Positions 1 through 6,479 of a stretch of 6,594 nucleotides of DNA are shown one piece after another; the first letter of the stretch is position 1; every line of letters starts with the position of its first letter. Made by a program: the position numbers and the translations under genes. Origin of the DNA: Bacteroidales bacterium UBA6229 (GTDB taxonomy: Bacteria; Bacteroidota; Bacteroidia; Bacteroidales; F082); contig DJWN01000016.1 of assembly GCA_002440975.1 (NCBI GenBank), positions 1-6,594 on the forward strand, written 5' to 3'. The notes under the pieces were generated by a model. The model ran no database searches and was not told the origin of the DNA. It saw nothing but the letters and a program-made list of their open reading frames with translations.

Positions 1-4
1 GTTT

Positions 5-33
5 ACGGTCTTCGAGCGTAGTCGAGAAGCCGT
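5..33. repeat. Palindromic intergenic repeat fragment (hairpin)
   Basis: The sequence can fold as ACGG (5-8), bulged T9, CTTC (10-13), a 12-base loop, GAAG (26-29), CCGT (30-33). One plus-strand frame through 2-104 is open and reads ERSRE near its start and RNDK further on. From memory, that pairing is typical of spurious translations of dispersed intergenic repeats in Bacteroidetes genomes. I therefore read roughly 1-90 as part of such a repeat rather than as the end of a gene. The left edge is cut by the window, so its full extent is unknown. Confidence 0.5.
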
Positions 34-113
34 GTTTATAAATTTAGAGTTACGCGCCATGCTAAAGATTCGCAACGATAAAAATTATTGCTTAATCGTT
101 TGTTGATAGGTGT

Positions 114-205
114 AAAAACGCAGCCAAAAGCTAAAACCCAAAAGCTAATAGCATTTTCACGGCTTCCCGTTTGCTGCTTTATCAGTTTGCTTTGGCTGCG
201 TTTTT
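114..205. terminator. Long hairpin, probable bidirectional terminator
   Basis: A perfect 15-bp inverted repeat joins 114-128 (AAAAACGCAGCCAAA) to 191-205. Allowing small bulges, the arms extend to about 114-137 and 185-205. On the plus strand the right arm runs into nine Ts (201-209). On the minus strand the arm ends in five Ts. The structure starts about 32 bases after the stop of the minus-strand DUF4168 gene, a normal terminator position, and it could also end a plus-strand transcript entering from the left. The loop of about 50-60 bases is much longer than in a classical intrinsic terminator. It contains part of an 11-bp direct repeat CCAAAAGCTAA (124-134 and 138-148). Confidence 0.55.
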
Positions 206-237
206 TTTTGAAGCTATTCCAGGTAGAAGTGGCAACT

Positions 238-730
238 TTAGTTCTGCATGATTTGCTGTAAGCACTGCATGAGTTCGGGATCACTTTGGATGATCGTCAC
301 CAATTCCTGATAGTGCTCAACTGTGAGGCCTTGTTTGGTGATCTCTGACTGCATTTCAGTTTGAACTTTCATCTGAAGTTGTTGCAGATACTGATTAATC
401 TGTTCTACTTTTTGCTGTTCTTCAGCTGTCATGTCAACCTTCTGCATCTGGATTTTGACTGGCCAGGGCTATTTCCTGATAACGTTCAACTTCCATTCCG
501 GCTTCTGTAACCATTTTGCCCATCTCCTTTTGTATGTCCTCGTTCATAGCTTGAACAACTTTGAGTGCACCTGCAAACTGTTGAAGTGTTGGATCTGAAA
601 TCTGTTGCTTCTCCTGATTTTGCATCTTCTTCTGCGGACTTTGGGGTTGGACCTGAGCCTGCGCTACAAATCCAAAAAACATAAAAGCAAAAGCGGCAGA
701 AAGCAATACGAATTTTCGAGTGTATGTCAT
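238..730 (-). pseudogene. Secreted DUF4168-type protein, interrupted by a frameshift
   Basis: Two overlapping minus-strand frames together encode one DUF4168-like protein. The upstream frame (730 to 434) starts MTYTRKF, carries a signal peptide with probable cleavage after AQA (residue 25), then a Gln/Lys/Met-rich linker and the first helical unit with VERYQEI (about 81-87). It stops after PDAEG at a TGA. The downstream frame (from 447) continues the family pattern with VDMTAEEQ, ending in VEHYQEL and SDPELMQ. Removing one G near 437-442 restores a single 163-residue product, a plausible length for the family. The halves look like a duplicated unit (VERYQEI..QNPD and VEHYQEL..QSDPE), mostly amphipathic helix. 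The ATG at 730 is preferred over that at 775 because it lies directly before the signal peptide. Function is unknown; the product would be periplasmic or envelope-associated. The break may be a true mutation, a sequencing error, or recoding (see findings). Confidence 0.8.
434..439 (-). other. Frameshift point GGT TGA in DUF4168 gene
   Basis: Read on the minus strand, the upstream frame runs GAA GGT TGA CAT. The family-like continuation needs GAA GTT GAC ATG, so exactly one extra base is present, most simply in the AAGG run. The stop is TGA followed by C. Skipping one T after GGT would also re-enter the downstream frame, giving E-G-D-M-T. I see no obvious Shine-Dalgarno-like stimulator just upstream, so a recoding site is not supported beyond the stop context. 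Confidence 0.75.
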
Positions 731-1061
731 GATAACAAGTTTTAAGTTAATAATAAACGAAATGTCTTTAAGCACGAAAATAGGTTATACAGATAAAGTG
801 GCAAAATCACAAATCACCAAAAGACATAAAGCATCACTTTTTGAAAAGAATATCGCACTGTATCTTCTTATATGCCAACAGTGTGAAGTGATTTTGTTAA
901 CAAATTGAAAGAAAAGTATCACCTCCTGAGGGCATTAGCTTGATGGAGTGCATAGGTAAAAAAAAGCTTGAGGTAAGTTTGTTGGTTGACAAAACAGTTT
1001 TCTGCCTTCCTTTCCAAAAGAAACTTCTATTTTTGTTGTTAAGGTAAACCAAAAATCAGCC
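731..1061. other. Divergent intergenic region with small inverted repeats
   Basis: This 331-base stretch separates the minus-strand DUF4168 gene from the plus-strand clc gene and should hold promoters for both. A short open frame at 720-908 has no recognisable protein features and I do not call it. Inverted repeats present are ATCACTT (833-839) with AAGTGAT (886-892), enclosing CACTGT (856-861) with ACAGTG (878-883); CAAAATCAC (802-810) with GTGATTTTG (888-896), which competes for the same bases; and a perfect 12-bp palindrome TTTGTTAACAAA (893-904), a possible operator. No exact TAnnTTTG box facing the DUF4168 gene was found. Confidence 0.5.
1028..1035 (+). promoter_or_regulatory. Candidate -7 promoter box for clc
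   Basis: TATTTTTG matches the Bacteroidetes primary sigma factor -7 consensus TAnnTTTG and would place the transcript start about 15-20 bases before the clc ATG. The upstream -33 TTG element is not clear; the nearest candidate is TCTG ending at 1004, 23 bases away. The identical octamer occurs before the sulfatase gene. In AT-rich DNA this match can arise by chance. Confidence 0.35.
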
Positions 1062-2837
1062 ATGAAGCAGCGGTCACTTTTTTCGCGTTTCATTGTGTGG
1101 CGTGTAAAACATATCCAGGACAGTTATTTTGTGATTGTACTGAGTGTTATAGTTGGTTTGCTGGCCGGACTGTCGGCATTTCTGCTCAAGAGTTTTGTAT
1201 ATTACATCAAAGAGTTGCTCACAGGTTTTTTTGATAAATCGTCTGAGAACCTGTGGTATATTTTGTATCCGGGTGTTGGCATTCTGATTACCGTACTTAT
1301 TGTACGCTACCTGCTTAAGGATCACACCGAGCATGGCATTCCGCGCATTTTGTATGTGATTTCGCGCTTGGATGGCAAGATGCGCTGGCAAAAATATTTC
1401 TCATCAGTTCTGGGCAGTTCTTTTACTGCCGGATTTGGAGGCTCAATCGGGCTGGAGTCGCCGATTATTGTAGCAGGGGCTTCACTTGGCTCAGGGCTTG
1501 GGCAAAGATTACGCCTGAACTATAAAAACACCATCCTACTTATCGGATGTGGTGCTGCAGGAGCAATGGCCTCCATCTTTACCACGCCAATTGCCGCTGT
1601 TGTTTTTGGATTGGAAGTGCTGATGCTCGATCTGGCTACGGCATCCATAATTCCATTGCTGATTGCTTCTGTCACAGGGGCCATCACGGCAAAGCTGCTA
1701 CTCTCCGATGAAATATTAATTCATTTCGAAATCACCCAGCCTTTCGAGATTTACGACCTGCATTTTTATGTGATTTTAGGTGTGCTCAGTGGCTTGGTTT
1801 CGCTTTATTACAGCGGGATGCATCATGCCATTCGTAAGCGATTCAGCAAGTTTGGAAACCGATATCAAAGACTCATCATCGGCAGTCTGGCACTGGGCAT
1901 TTTAATTTTCATCTTCCCGCCACTTTATGGAGAAGGCTATGCGGCCATCAAGCTGATTATGACTGGCAATGCCGACCAATTGCTTAACAACACATTTTTG
2001 TTTGCCTTTAAAGACGTTTGGTGGGTTTTCCTGCTTTTTATTGTCTTTCTGGTTTTGCTCAAAGTGATTGCCACAACACTTACGACAGAAGCGGGAGGTA
2101 TTGGCGGTATTTTTGCACCGGCAGCAGTGATGGGTGGCCTTACTGGATTTGCTCTGGCAAAATTTATTAATCAAATTGGCTACCTGCATCTCATTCACGA
2201 AGGTAACTTTACTTTGGTGGGTATGGCGGCAGTGCTGGGCGGAGTGCTTCACGCTCCGCTTACAGCCATCTTTCTGATTGCGGAGATGAGCAACGGCTAC
2301 GAGCTGATTGTGCCATTGATGTTGAGCACTGCCATTGCTTTTTTTACCGTGAAAATATTTAGTCCGCATTCTATTTTTACCAAACAGCTGGCCGAAAGCG
2401 GTGACCTGCTGACACACGACAAAGACAAGACCGTGCTCACCTTGCTGAATGTGAAAAAAGTGATTGATACCGATTTGCTTACCATCAGCCCGGAAGCTAA
2501 TCTGGGAGATCTCACCAAACTCATCATCCAATCAAAACGTAATATTTTTCCGGTTGTGGAAGCCGACAATACCTATATCGGTCTGGTTGATATGGATGAT
2601 GTGCGCAAGGATATGTTCGATCAGGACAAATACAACGAACCCATCACCACTTATATGATGCAGGCCAAAGAACATGTTTCAACACATGAACCTATGGAAC
2701 GAGTTATGGATAAATTCAGGAAAACAGGGTATTTCAATCTTCCGGTGATCGACAATGGCAAATACGTAGGTTTTGTATCGCGGGCCAACATCTTTAACGC
2801 CTACAGGCAAGTACTGAAAGATGTGACAATGGAATAA
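1062..2837 (+). CDS. ClC-family chloride channel/transporter with two CBS domains
   Basis: A 591-residue inner-membrane protein that conducts or exchanges chloride or a similar anion. The hydrophobic ClC core spans about residues 20-435 and a cytoplasmic tandem CBS pair about 464-585. Recognisable ClC motifs are HGIP (91-94, the GSGIP position), GLESP (130-134) with the external gating glutamate E132, GIFAP (349-353, the GxFxP motif) and Y413 in NGYELIVP, matching the pore tyrosine Y445 of E. coli ClC. In FGLEV the residue at the internal proton-glutamate site (E. coli E203) is V186, as in animal CLC channels, so strict 2:1 chloride/proton exchange is doubtful. The usual selectivity-filter serine (S107) is replaced by H91. 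CBS domains commonly bind adenine nucleotides and may gate the pore. The ATG at 1062 follows a -7-like box; no SD is seen. The gene is complete and appears monocistronic. The family call is firm; ion and coupling are inferred. Confidence 0.95.
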   Translation: MKQRSLFSRFIVWRVKHIQDSYFVIVLSVIVGLLAGLSAFLLKSFVYYIKELLTGFFDKSSENLWYILYPGVGILITVLIVRYLLKDHTEHGIPRILYVISRLDGKMRWQKYFSSVLGSSFTAGFGGSIGLESPIIVAGASLGSGLGQRLRLNYKNTILLIGCGAAGAMASIFTTPIAAVVFGLEVLMLDLATASIIPLLIASVTGAITAKLLLSDEILIHFEITQPFEIYDLHFYVILGVLSGLVSLYYSGMHHAIRKRFSKFGNRYQRLIIGSLALGILIFIFPPLYGEGYAAIKLIMTGNADQLLNNTFLFAFKDVWWVFLLFIVFLVLLKVIATTLTTEAGGIGGIFAPAAVMGGLTGFALAKFINQIGYLHLIHEGNFTLVGMAAVLGGVLHAPLTAIFLIAEMSNGYELIVPLMLSTAIAFFTVKIFSPHSIFTKQLAESGDLLTHDKDKTVLTLLNVKKVIDTDLLTISPEANLGDLTKLIIQSKRNIFPVVEADNTYIGLVDMDDVRKDMFDQDKYNEPITTYMMQAKEHVSTHEPMERVMDKFRKTGYFNLPVIDNGKYVGFVSRANIFNAYRQVLKDVTME

Positions 2838-3190
2838 AGCAGCGTTGTAATGAATACTGATTTGTGGCATCAGCACCGAACTAAAAAGTAATTCTAAATG
2901 CTGATTATTAATTAAGCGAGTGAAGCCGATGAACTGAGCATAATTAAATTATTCTTTATCATTCTGATTTACTGTTGTTTACGAAATAGCTTCACTCAAA
3001 TTCAAAGAAATCCTCATTTTCTAATAGGATTATTCTTGTAAAATCATCCCACAACAAAGGTATTTAACTCAATTAATTTTACCCGAGAAACATCAGAACA
3101 CTTCCCAAGATTATATCTGTTGCAATAGCACATTTTGAAAACCTAATATTTACAAAAAGATAAGGTATTTTTAATATTTTTGCTTCTTGT
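2838..3190. other. AT-rich intergenic gap between clc and sulfatase gene
   Basis: No coding frame worth calling is present in about 350 bases. Two weak structures are visible. CTGAT (2857-2861) with ATCAG (2869-2873) forms a short hairpin 20 bases after the clc stop but lacks a T-run. GAGTGAAGC (2918-2926) and GCTTCACTC (2989-2997) form a perfect 9-bp inverted repeat around 62 bases. Neither is a convincing terminator. The gap and the promoter-like box at its end suggest the sulfatase gene is transcribed separately from clc. Confidence 0.5.
3175..3182 (+). promoter_or_regulatory. Candidate -7 promoter box for sulfatase gene
   Basis: TATTTTTG fits TAnnTTTG and is identical to the box before clc. 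A transcript start would fall near 3187-3190. That would make the TTG at 3191 almost leaderless and gives leaders of about 20 or 32 bases to the ATGs at 3209 and 3221. No TTG is present at the expected -33 distance, so the call rests on one element only. Confidence 0.35.
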
Positions 3191-3220
3191 TTGGCACAGC
3201 CACAACTTATGCTTAGGTTC

Positions 3221-5176
3221 ATGACAAAAAGAATACCCGCAACAATACAGTTGTTTCTAAAAATATATCTTATCGTTATCCTGGTTTTTTTTCTGTTCAG
3301 ATTTCTACTTTTTACAACTGAACTGAAAAGAATAGGTGATTCAGGCCTTTATGATATTGTTCGGGCTTTTACAATGGGCATAAGATTTGATATTGTAATT
3401 GCCAGTTATGTTATTTTACTGCCATTTTTAATCCTTACAGCAATTCAATTTATCAAAAGTAAATCAGCTATTAGCAGGACTTTAACAGGTTTCACAAGAA
3501 TTTATATGATACTGGTTTTCTCCTTAACATTTATTGTATGTGCAGCTGATATACCTTATTTTAATCAATTTTTCTCGCGCTTCTCAATATCTGCATTTCA
3601 ATGGATTGACAGCCCTGTTTTTGTAATTAAGATGATATTTCAAGAGCCCTTATATTGGGTTATTATCCTCCCGTTAATAGCTTTAATATTTATATTTATA
3701 AAGCTCATCAACAGATTTTTTAAGACCTTTAAATCTGCACTACCAGCTAATAATTTGCACGTTACAATCGGCCTTTCAATCTTAATGACAGGCTTGATAT
3801 TTCTGGGCATTCGAGGTCGCATCGAAGAAAAATCACCCATCAGAATAGGTACTGCTTATTTGGGCAACAATCCGTTTTTAAATCAATTGGGTCTCAATCC
3901 GAATTTCGCACTTATCAGAAGTTTTCTGGATTCGCAAAAGGAAGAAAACAAATCTATCGCACTGATAGATAATATTTTATCAATTTCCAATATTCAATCT
4001 TATCTGAATATCACCCAACCAAATGCTAACTATCCAATACTCAGAGAAGTAAATTTTGATACACTAAAAAACACCAAACACAATGTTATCCTGATCATCA
4101 TGGAAAGCATGAGTGCTGCCAAAATGAGCAGACATGGAAACCTTGATAGTCTGACCCCTTTTCTGGATAGCATCTCAAATTGCGGTTATTATTTCGAGAA
4201 TGCCTTTACGAGTGGCATACATACCCGCAATGGTGTTTTTAGTACTTTATTCTCCTTTCCGGCTATTTTCAGGCAACACCCGATGAAGGAATCTTCCATG
4301 CAAAGGTATAACGGCATTTATTCAACGCTATCCGACAAAGGATATTCAACGATTTACTTCACTACCCACGATGGGCAGTTCGACAATGTTGAAGGCTTTT
4401 TAAAAGCCAATGGCTGTCAGCGTGTCATTTCAAAGGCAGACTATCCGCGAAATATGATCAAAACCACTCTGGGCGTTCCAGATGATTATATGTTTGAATT
4501 TTCAATTCCAATATTAAATCAATTAAACGGCAAAAATCAGCCATTTTTTGCTACTTTTCTAACCGCAAGCGATCATGGCCCGTACTACATTCCGGATTAC
4601 TTTGCCCAAAAATCGAGTGAAACAAAAATGCAAATCGTTGAATATGCTGATTTTTCGCTGAGAAGATTTATCCAAATGGCAAAATCCGAAGCCTGGTTTG
4701 ATAATACAATTTTTGTTTTTATTGCTGATCATGGCAGCCCGATGGATAATCTCTACGAAATGTCGATTGCCTATCATCATACGCCTTTGCTCTTTTACGC
4801 TCCCAACATGATCACCAATCACAAAGTTTATGATAAGCTTGCCAGTCAGATGGATGTTTTCCCTTCAATTATGGGTTTATTGCAATTGCCCTATTATAAC
4901 AATACATTTGGGATAGATTTATTCAGGGAGAACAGAGAATACGTGCTGATCAATGCAAACGACAAGTTTGGTGTGATTGATAAGAATTGGTTTTTAATAG
5001 GCGATATTTCGAATAACAGAAAATTATATAAATACAACGAAAAAGAGCTGCATGATTATGCTACTGAATTAAAAGATACAGTGAATAAAATGGATATTTA
5101 TGCGAGATCTTTTCTGCAAGGATTTCAAACTGTAAAGAATAATAATCTGCAGTTTTACGATGCTGGCAATCCGTAA
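3221..5176 (+). CDS. LTA synthase-like membrane sulfatase-family phosphotransferase
   Basis: A 651-residue protein of the LtaS/alkaline phosphatase superfamily: an N-terminal membrane part with about five helices (roughly residues 10-30, 58-80, 94-110, 144-165, 180-197), then a large extracytoplasmic sulfatase-fold domain. Metal-site and catalytic motifs are present in family order: MES with E295, HTRNG with the likely nucleophile T335, SDHGPY with H452, and ADHGS with D503-H504. LtaS moves glycerol-phosphate from phosphatidylglycerol. A Gram-negative host lacks lipoteichoic acid, so the acceptor here is unknown, perhaps a glycan or lipid headgroup. The frame extends upstream to a TTG at 3191 and an ATG at 3209. 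I chose 3221 because MTKRIP precedes the first helix as a short basic leader and the promoter-like box lies too close to 3191; 3209 remains possible. Sequence is complete and AT-rich, with no adjacent partner gene. Family certain, substrate not. Confidence 0.9.
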   Translation: MTKRIPATIQLFLKIYLIVILVFFLFRFLLFTTELKRIGDSGLYDIVRAFTMGIRFDIVIASYVILLPFLILTAIQFIKSKSAISRTLTGFTRIYMILVFSLTFIVCAADIPYFNQFFSRFSISAFQWIDSPVFVIKMIFQEPLYWVIILPLIALIFIFIKLINRFFKTFKSALPANNLHVTIGLSILMTGLIFLGIRGRIEEKSPIRIGTAYLGNNPFLNQLGLNPNFALIRSFLDSQKEENKSIALIDNILSISNIQSYLNITQPNANYPILREVNFDTLKNTKHNVILIIMESMSAAKMSRHGNLDSLTPFLDSISNCGYYFENAFTSGIHTRNGVFSTLFSFPAIFRQHPMKESSMQRYNGIYSTLSDKGYSTIYFTTHDGQFDNVEGFLKANGCQRVISKADYPRNMIKTTLGVPDDYMFEFSIPILNQLNGKNQPFFATFLTASDHGPYYIPDYFAQKSSETKMQIVEYADFSLRRFIQMAKSEAWFDNTIFVFIADHGSPMDNLYEMSIAYHHTPLLFYAPNMITNHKVYDKLASQMDVFPSIMGLLQLPYYNNTFGIDLFRENREYVLINANDKFGVIDKNWFLIGDISNNRKLYKYNEKELHDYATELKDTVNKMDIYARSFLQGFQTVKNNNLQFYDAGNP

Positions 5177-5647
5177 TTTTGTTTTTATTGATTCTTTTGT
5201 AAAGAACCAGCTTTGAAAAAACATCCTTGATCCAGTTGATCGAAATTTTTCAGTCCATAGAACTTTTTAAATTTTGACTCACTACCGTTTTTTACAAAAC
5301 TCCCTCTGAATATTTCTAAAAATTCAACAGATGAATAACTGTGTCTTCTCGAATGTTATTTAACTATGATTCAGGCATTAACAAATAAGGCTTTAATCAG
5401 ATCGCATTGAAATTTAATCATAAAATCAACCAAATCATAGAATTTTTCAACATTTAATTGCTGTATCAATCAAAATTTCTCAATTTTTGAAAAACAATCA
5501 AAAAAAACAGCAGTTATCAAAGGGCTAACGATCCACTATGCAATTCAAACGATTTATAAAAAACATAGTGGAGACCAGCTACCACGACATAAAAAACGGG
5601 GCGTAACCGAAAAGCCTTACGAGTAGGGAATATTAAAGTTTTTAACT
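5177..5647. other. Intergenic gap with GC-richer block before the barrel gene
   Basis: No gene is supported in these 471 bases. The first 340 are AT-rich and featureless apart from a weak inverted repeat TGCTGT (5459-5464) with ACAGCA (5507-5512). No T-run terminator follows the sulfatase stop. From about 5521 the composition becomes more GC-rich and structured up to about 5630. No exact TAnnTTTG box was found close to the barrel gene start, so its promoter is unidentified. Confidence 0.5.
5532..5572. repeat. 9-bp inverted repeat, hairpin with 23-base loop
   Basis: TCCACTATG (5532-5540) is perfectly complementary to CATAGTGGA (5564-5572). The loop is AT-rich and no T-run follows, so it is not a standard terminator. 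Thirty bases further on, CGTAA (5602-5606) and TTACG (5617-5621) can pair around a 10-base loop. The two hairpins lie 76 and 27 bases before the barrel gene ATG and could belong to its leader, or be the edge of a decayed mobile sequence. I cannot assign them to a known family. Confidence 0.5.
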
Positions 5648-6268
5648 ATGAAAGTTTTTAAAATTTTATCAATTGGATTAGTTTTGTTTAGCATGGGTTT
5701 TGAAACCAATGCACAAACCGAAAAAGGCAATTTTTTATTGGGCGGTGAATCTAAATTAAATTTCACCTTTCTGAATTCAAAAGAGAAATGGGATGACGGA
5801 AGTGATGATATGGGTAAAACAACAAATTTGCAGTTTTCGCCTATTGTTGGTTTTTTTGTTGCCAATGGTATTGCCGTTGGTGCTGAGGTGCCAATTTCCT
5901 ATTATTCTTATAAAAACGACTCTGACGACAAATACAGTACCACTTCAATGGCTTTAGCTCCATTTATAAGGTACTATTTTGAATTGAGTAACAGCAATTT
6001 AAAACCATACCTACATGGAGAAATTGGACTAGGCAGTTTAAAAGAGAAATATAATCCAAGTGTCGGCTCCTCAATTGATGAAACATCTGGCATGTTTTTA
6101 TATCAAATCGGAGGTGGCCTGGGAATATTTCTTAATGAAAAAGTTTCAATTGATATCGGGTTAGCCTATTCATCTGTATCTATTAAAAGCAAAGAAAATA
6201 ATCCGGATAATTATAGAGACATTTCAAGCGGTATCGGACTGGGAATTGGACTTGTAATAGTGCTATAA
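5648..6268 (+). CDS. Outer-membrane beta-barrel protein (small porin-like family)
   Basis: A 206-residue secreted protein that resembles the small OmpA/OprF-style beta-barrel proteins common in Bacteroidetes. Residues 1-22 are a signal peptide (basic MKVFK, hydrophobic stretch, probable cleavage after TNA before QTEKG). The mature part opens with GNFLLGGES, a start often seen in this group, and consists of alternating hydrophobic/polar strands with Gly and aromatic residues (for example FSPIVGFFV, APFIRYYFEL, QIGGGLGIFL, SIDIGLAYSSVS) separated by polar, Asn/Asp/Ser-rich loops. The last strand ends GLVIVL; the usual C-terminal aromatic is replaced by Leu. Length suits about eight strands. No enzymatic or TonB motifs are seen, so a structural or adhesion-like role in the outer membrane is the most that can be said. 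The ATG at 5648 directly precedes the signal peptide. A MITE-like element begins 14 bases after the stop and may affect the 3' end of its mRNA. Confidence 0.85.
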   Translation: MKVFKILSIGLVLFSMGFETNAQTEKGNFLLGGESKLNFTFLNSKEKWDDGSDDMGKTTNLQFSPIVGFFVANGIAVGAEVPISYYSYKNDSDDKYSTTSMALAPFIRYYFELSNSNLKPYLHGEIGLGSLKEKYNPSVGSSIDETSGMFLYQIGGGLGIFLNEKVSIDIGLAYSSVSIKSKENNPDNYRDISSGIGLGIGLVIVL

Positions 6269-6273
6269 AACTA

Positions 6274-6282
6274 AAAACCAAT
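6274..6282. repeat. Left 9-bp flanking direct repeat (target duplication)
   Basis: AAAACCAAT abuts the outer end of the left terminal inverted repeat of the 225-bp element, and an identical copy abuts the right end at 6508-6516. A perfect direct repeat placed exactly at both ends is the signature of a transposase-made target-site duplication. It begins five bases after the barrel gene stop codon. Confidence 0.75.
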
Positions 6283-6335
6283 CACTGTTGTCCGGTAAAA
6301 ATATCGTAAGAACGCTCAATCGCTTTAATTATGCC

Positions 6336-6353
6336 GTCCCGTGCGTACGGGAC
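6336..6353. repeat. Near-palindrome, left internal copy
   Basis: GTCCCGTGCGTACGGGAC is an 18-bp palindrome with a single mismatched pair. It is a one-base variant of the perfect palindrome at 6462-6479, and the two copies can also pair with one another across the element. Confidence 0.8.
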
Positions 6354-6381
6354 TAGGGATAATCAGGGGTAACCTTTTATT

Positions 6382-6436
6382 CTACCCACATTTTGGCCCT
6401 AATGGGACAGTCCCGTTAGGGACAAAATATGGGTAG
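6382..6436. repeat. 55-bp near-perfect palindrome at the core of the element
   Basis: Two 27-base arms are centred on A6409 and differ at only three positions. The left arm begins CTACCCA and the right ends TGGGTAG. As RNA two of the three mismatches could form G-U pairs on one strand or the other. As DNA it could extrude as a cruciform. It may act as a 3'-end hairpin for the barrel gene transcript, although no T-run follows directly. Confidence 0.85.
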
Positions 6437-6461
6437 TCAGTGATTTACAATTTAAGAAAAA

Positions 6462-6479
6462 GTCCCGTACGTACGGGAC
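6462..6479. repeat. Perfect 18-bp palindrome, right internal copy
   Basis: GTCCCGTACGTACGGGAC reads identically on both strands. With the following G it forms the right arm matching 6335-6353. The motif GGGAC/GTCCC also recurs at the centre of the 55-bp palindrome, suggesting the inner part of the element was built from repeated copies of one short palindromic unit. Confidence 0.85.

Noticed and set aside
36..284. Minus-strand frame of 82 codons at the left edge
   Set aside because: It overlaps the end of the DUF4168 gene and crosses the terminator-like hairpin and repeat; no protein features.
720..908. Short plus-strand frame of 62 codons in the divergent region
   Set aside because: It overlaps the DUF4168 start, has no family features, and sits where promoters are expected.
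919..927. Perfect Shine-Dalgarno sequence AGGAGGTGA on the minus strand
   Set aside because: No ATG follows at a usable distance, and Bacteroidetes rarely rely on such sites; treated as coincidence.
1902..2531. Open antisense frame of 209 codons inside clc
   Set aside because: It lies wholly over the strongly supported clc gene, has Cys/His/Gln/Lys-rich shadow-like composition and no recognisable domain.
3055..3062. TACCTTTG on the minus strand matching TAnnTTTG
   Set aside because: No minus-strand gene lies downstream within the gap and no -33 element accompanies it.
5523..5610. Possible integron attC-like site (GGCTAAC followed by an inverted repeat)
   Set aside because: The paired GTTRRRY core is missing on the far side of the stem, and no integrase or cassette structure is present.
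6354..6373. Resemblance to the I-SceI homing site (TAGGGATAACAGGGTAAT)
   Set aside because: TAGGGATAA and CAGGG are both present, but single-base insertions shift the spacing and there is no homing endonuclease or intron nearby; it lies within the repeat-built MITE interior and is most likely chance.
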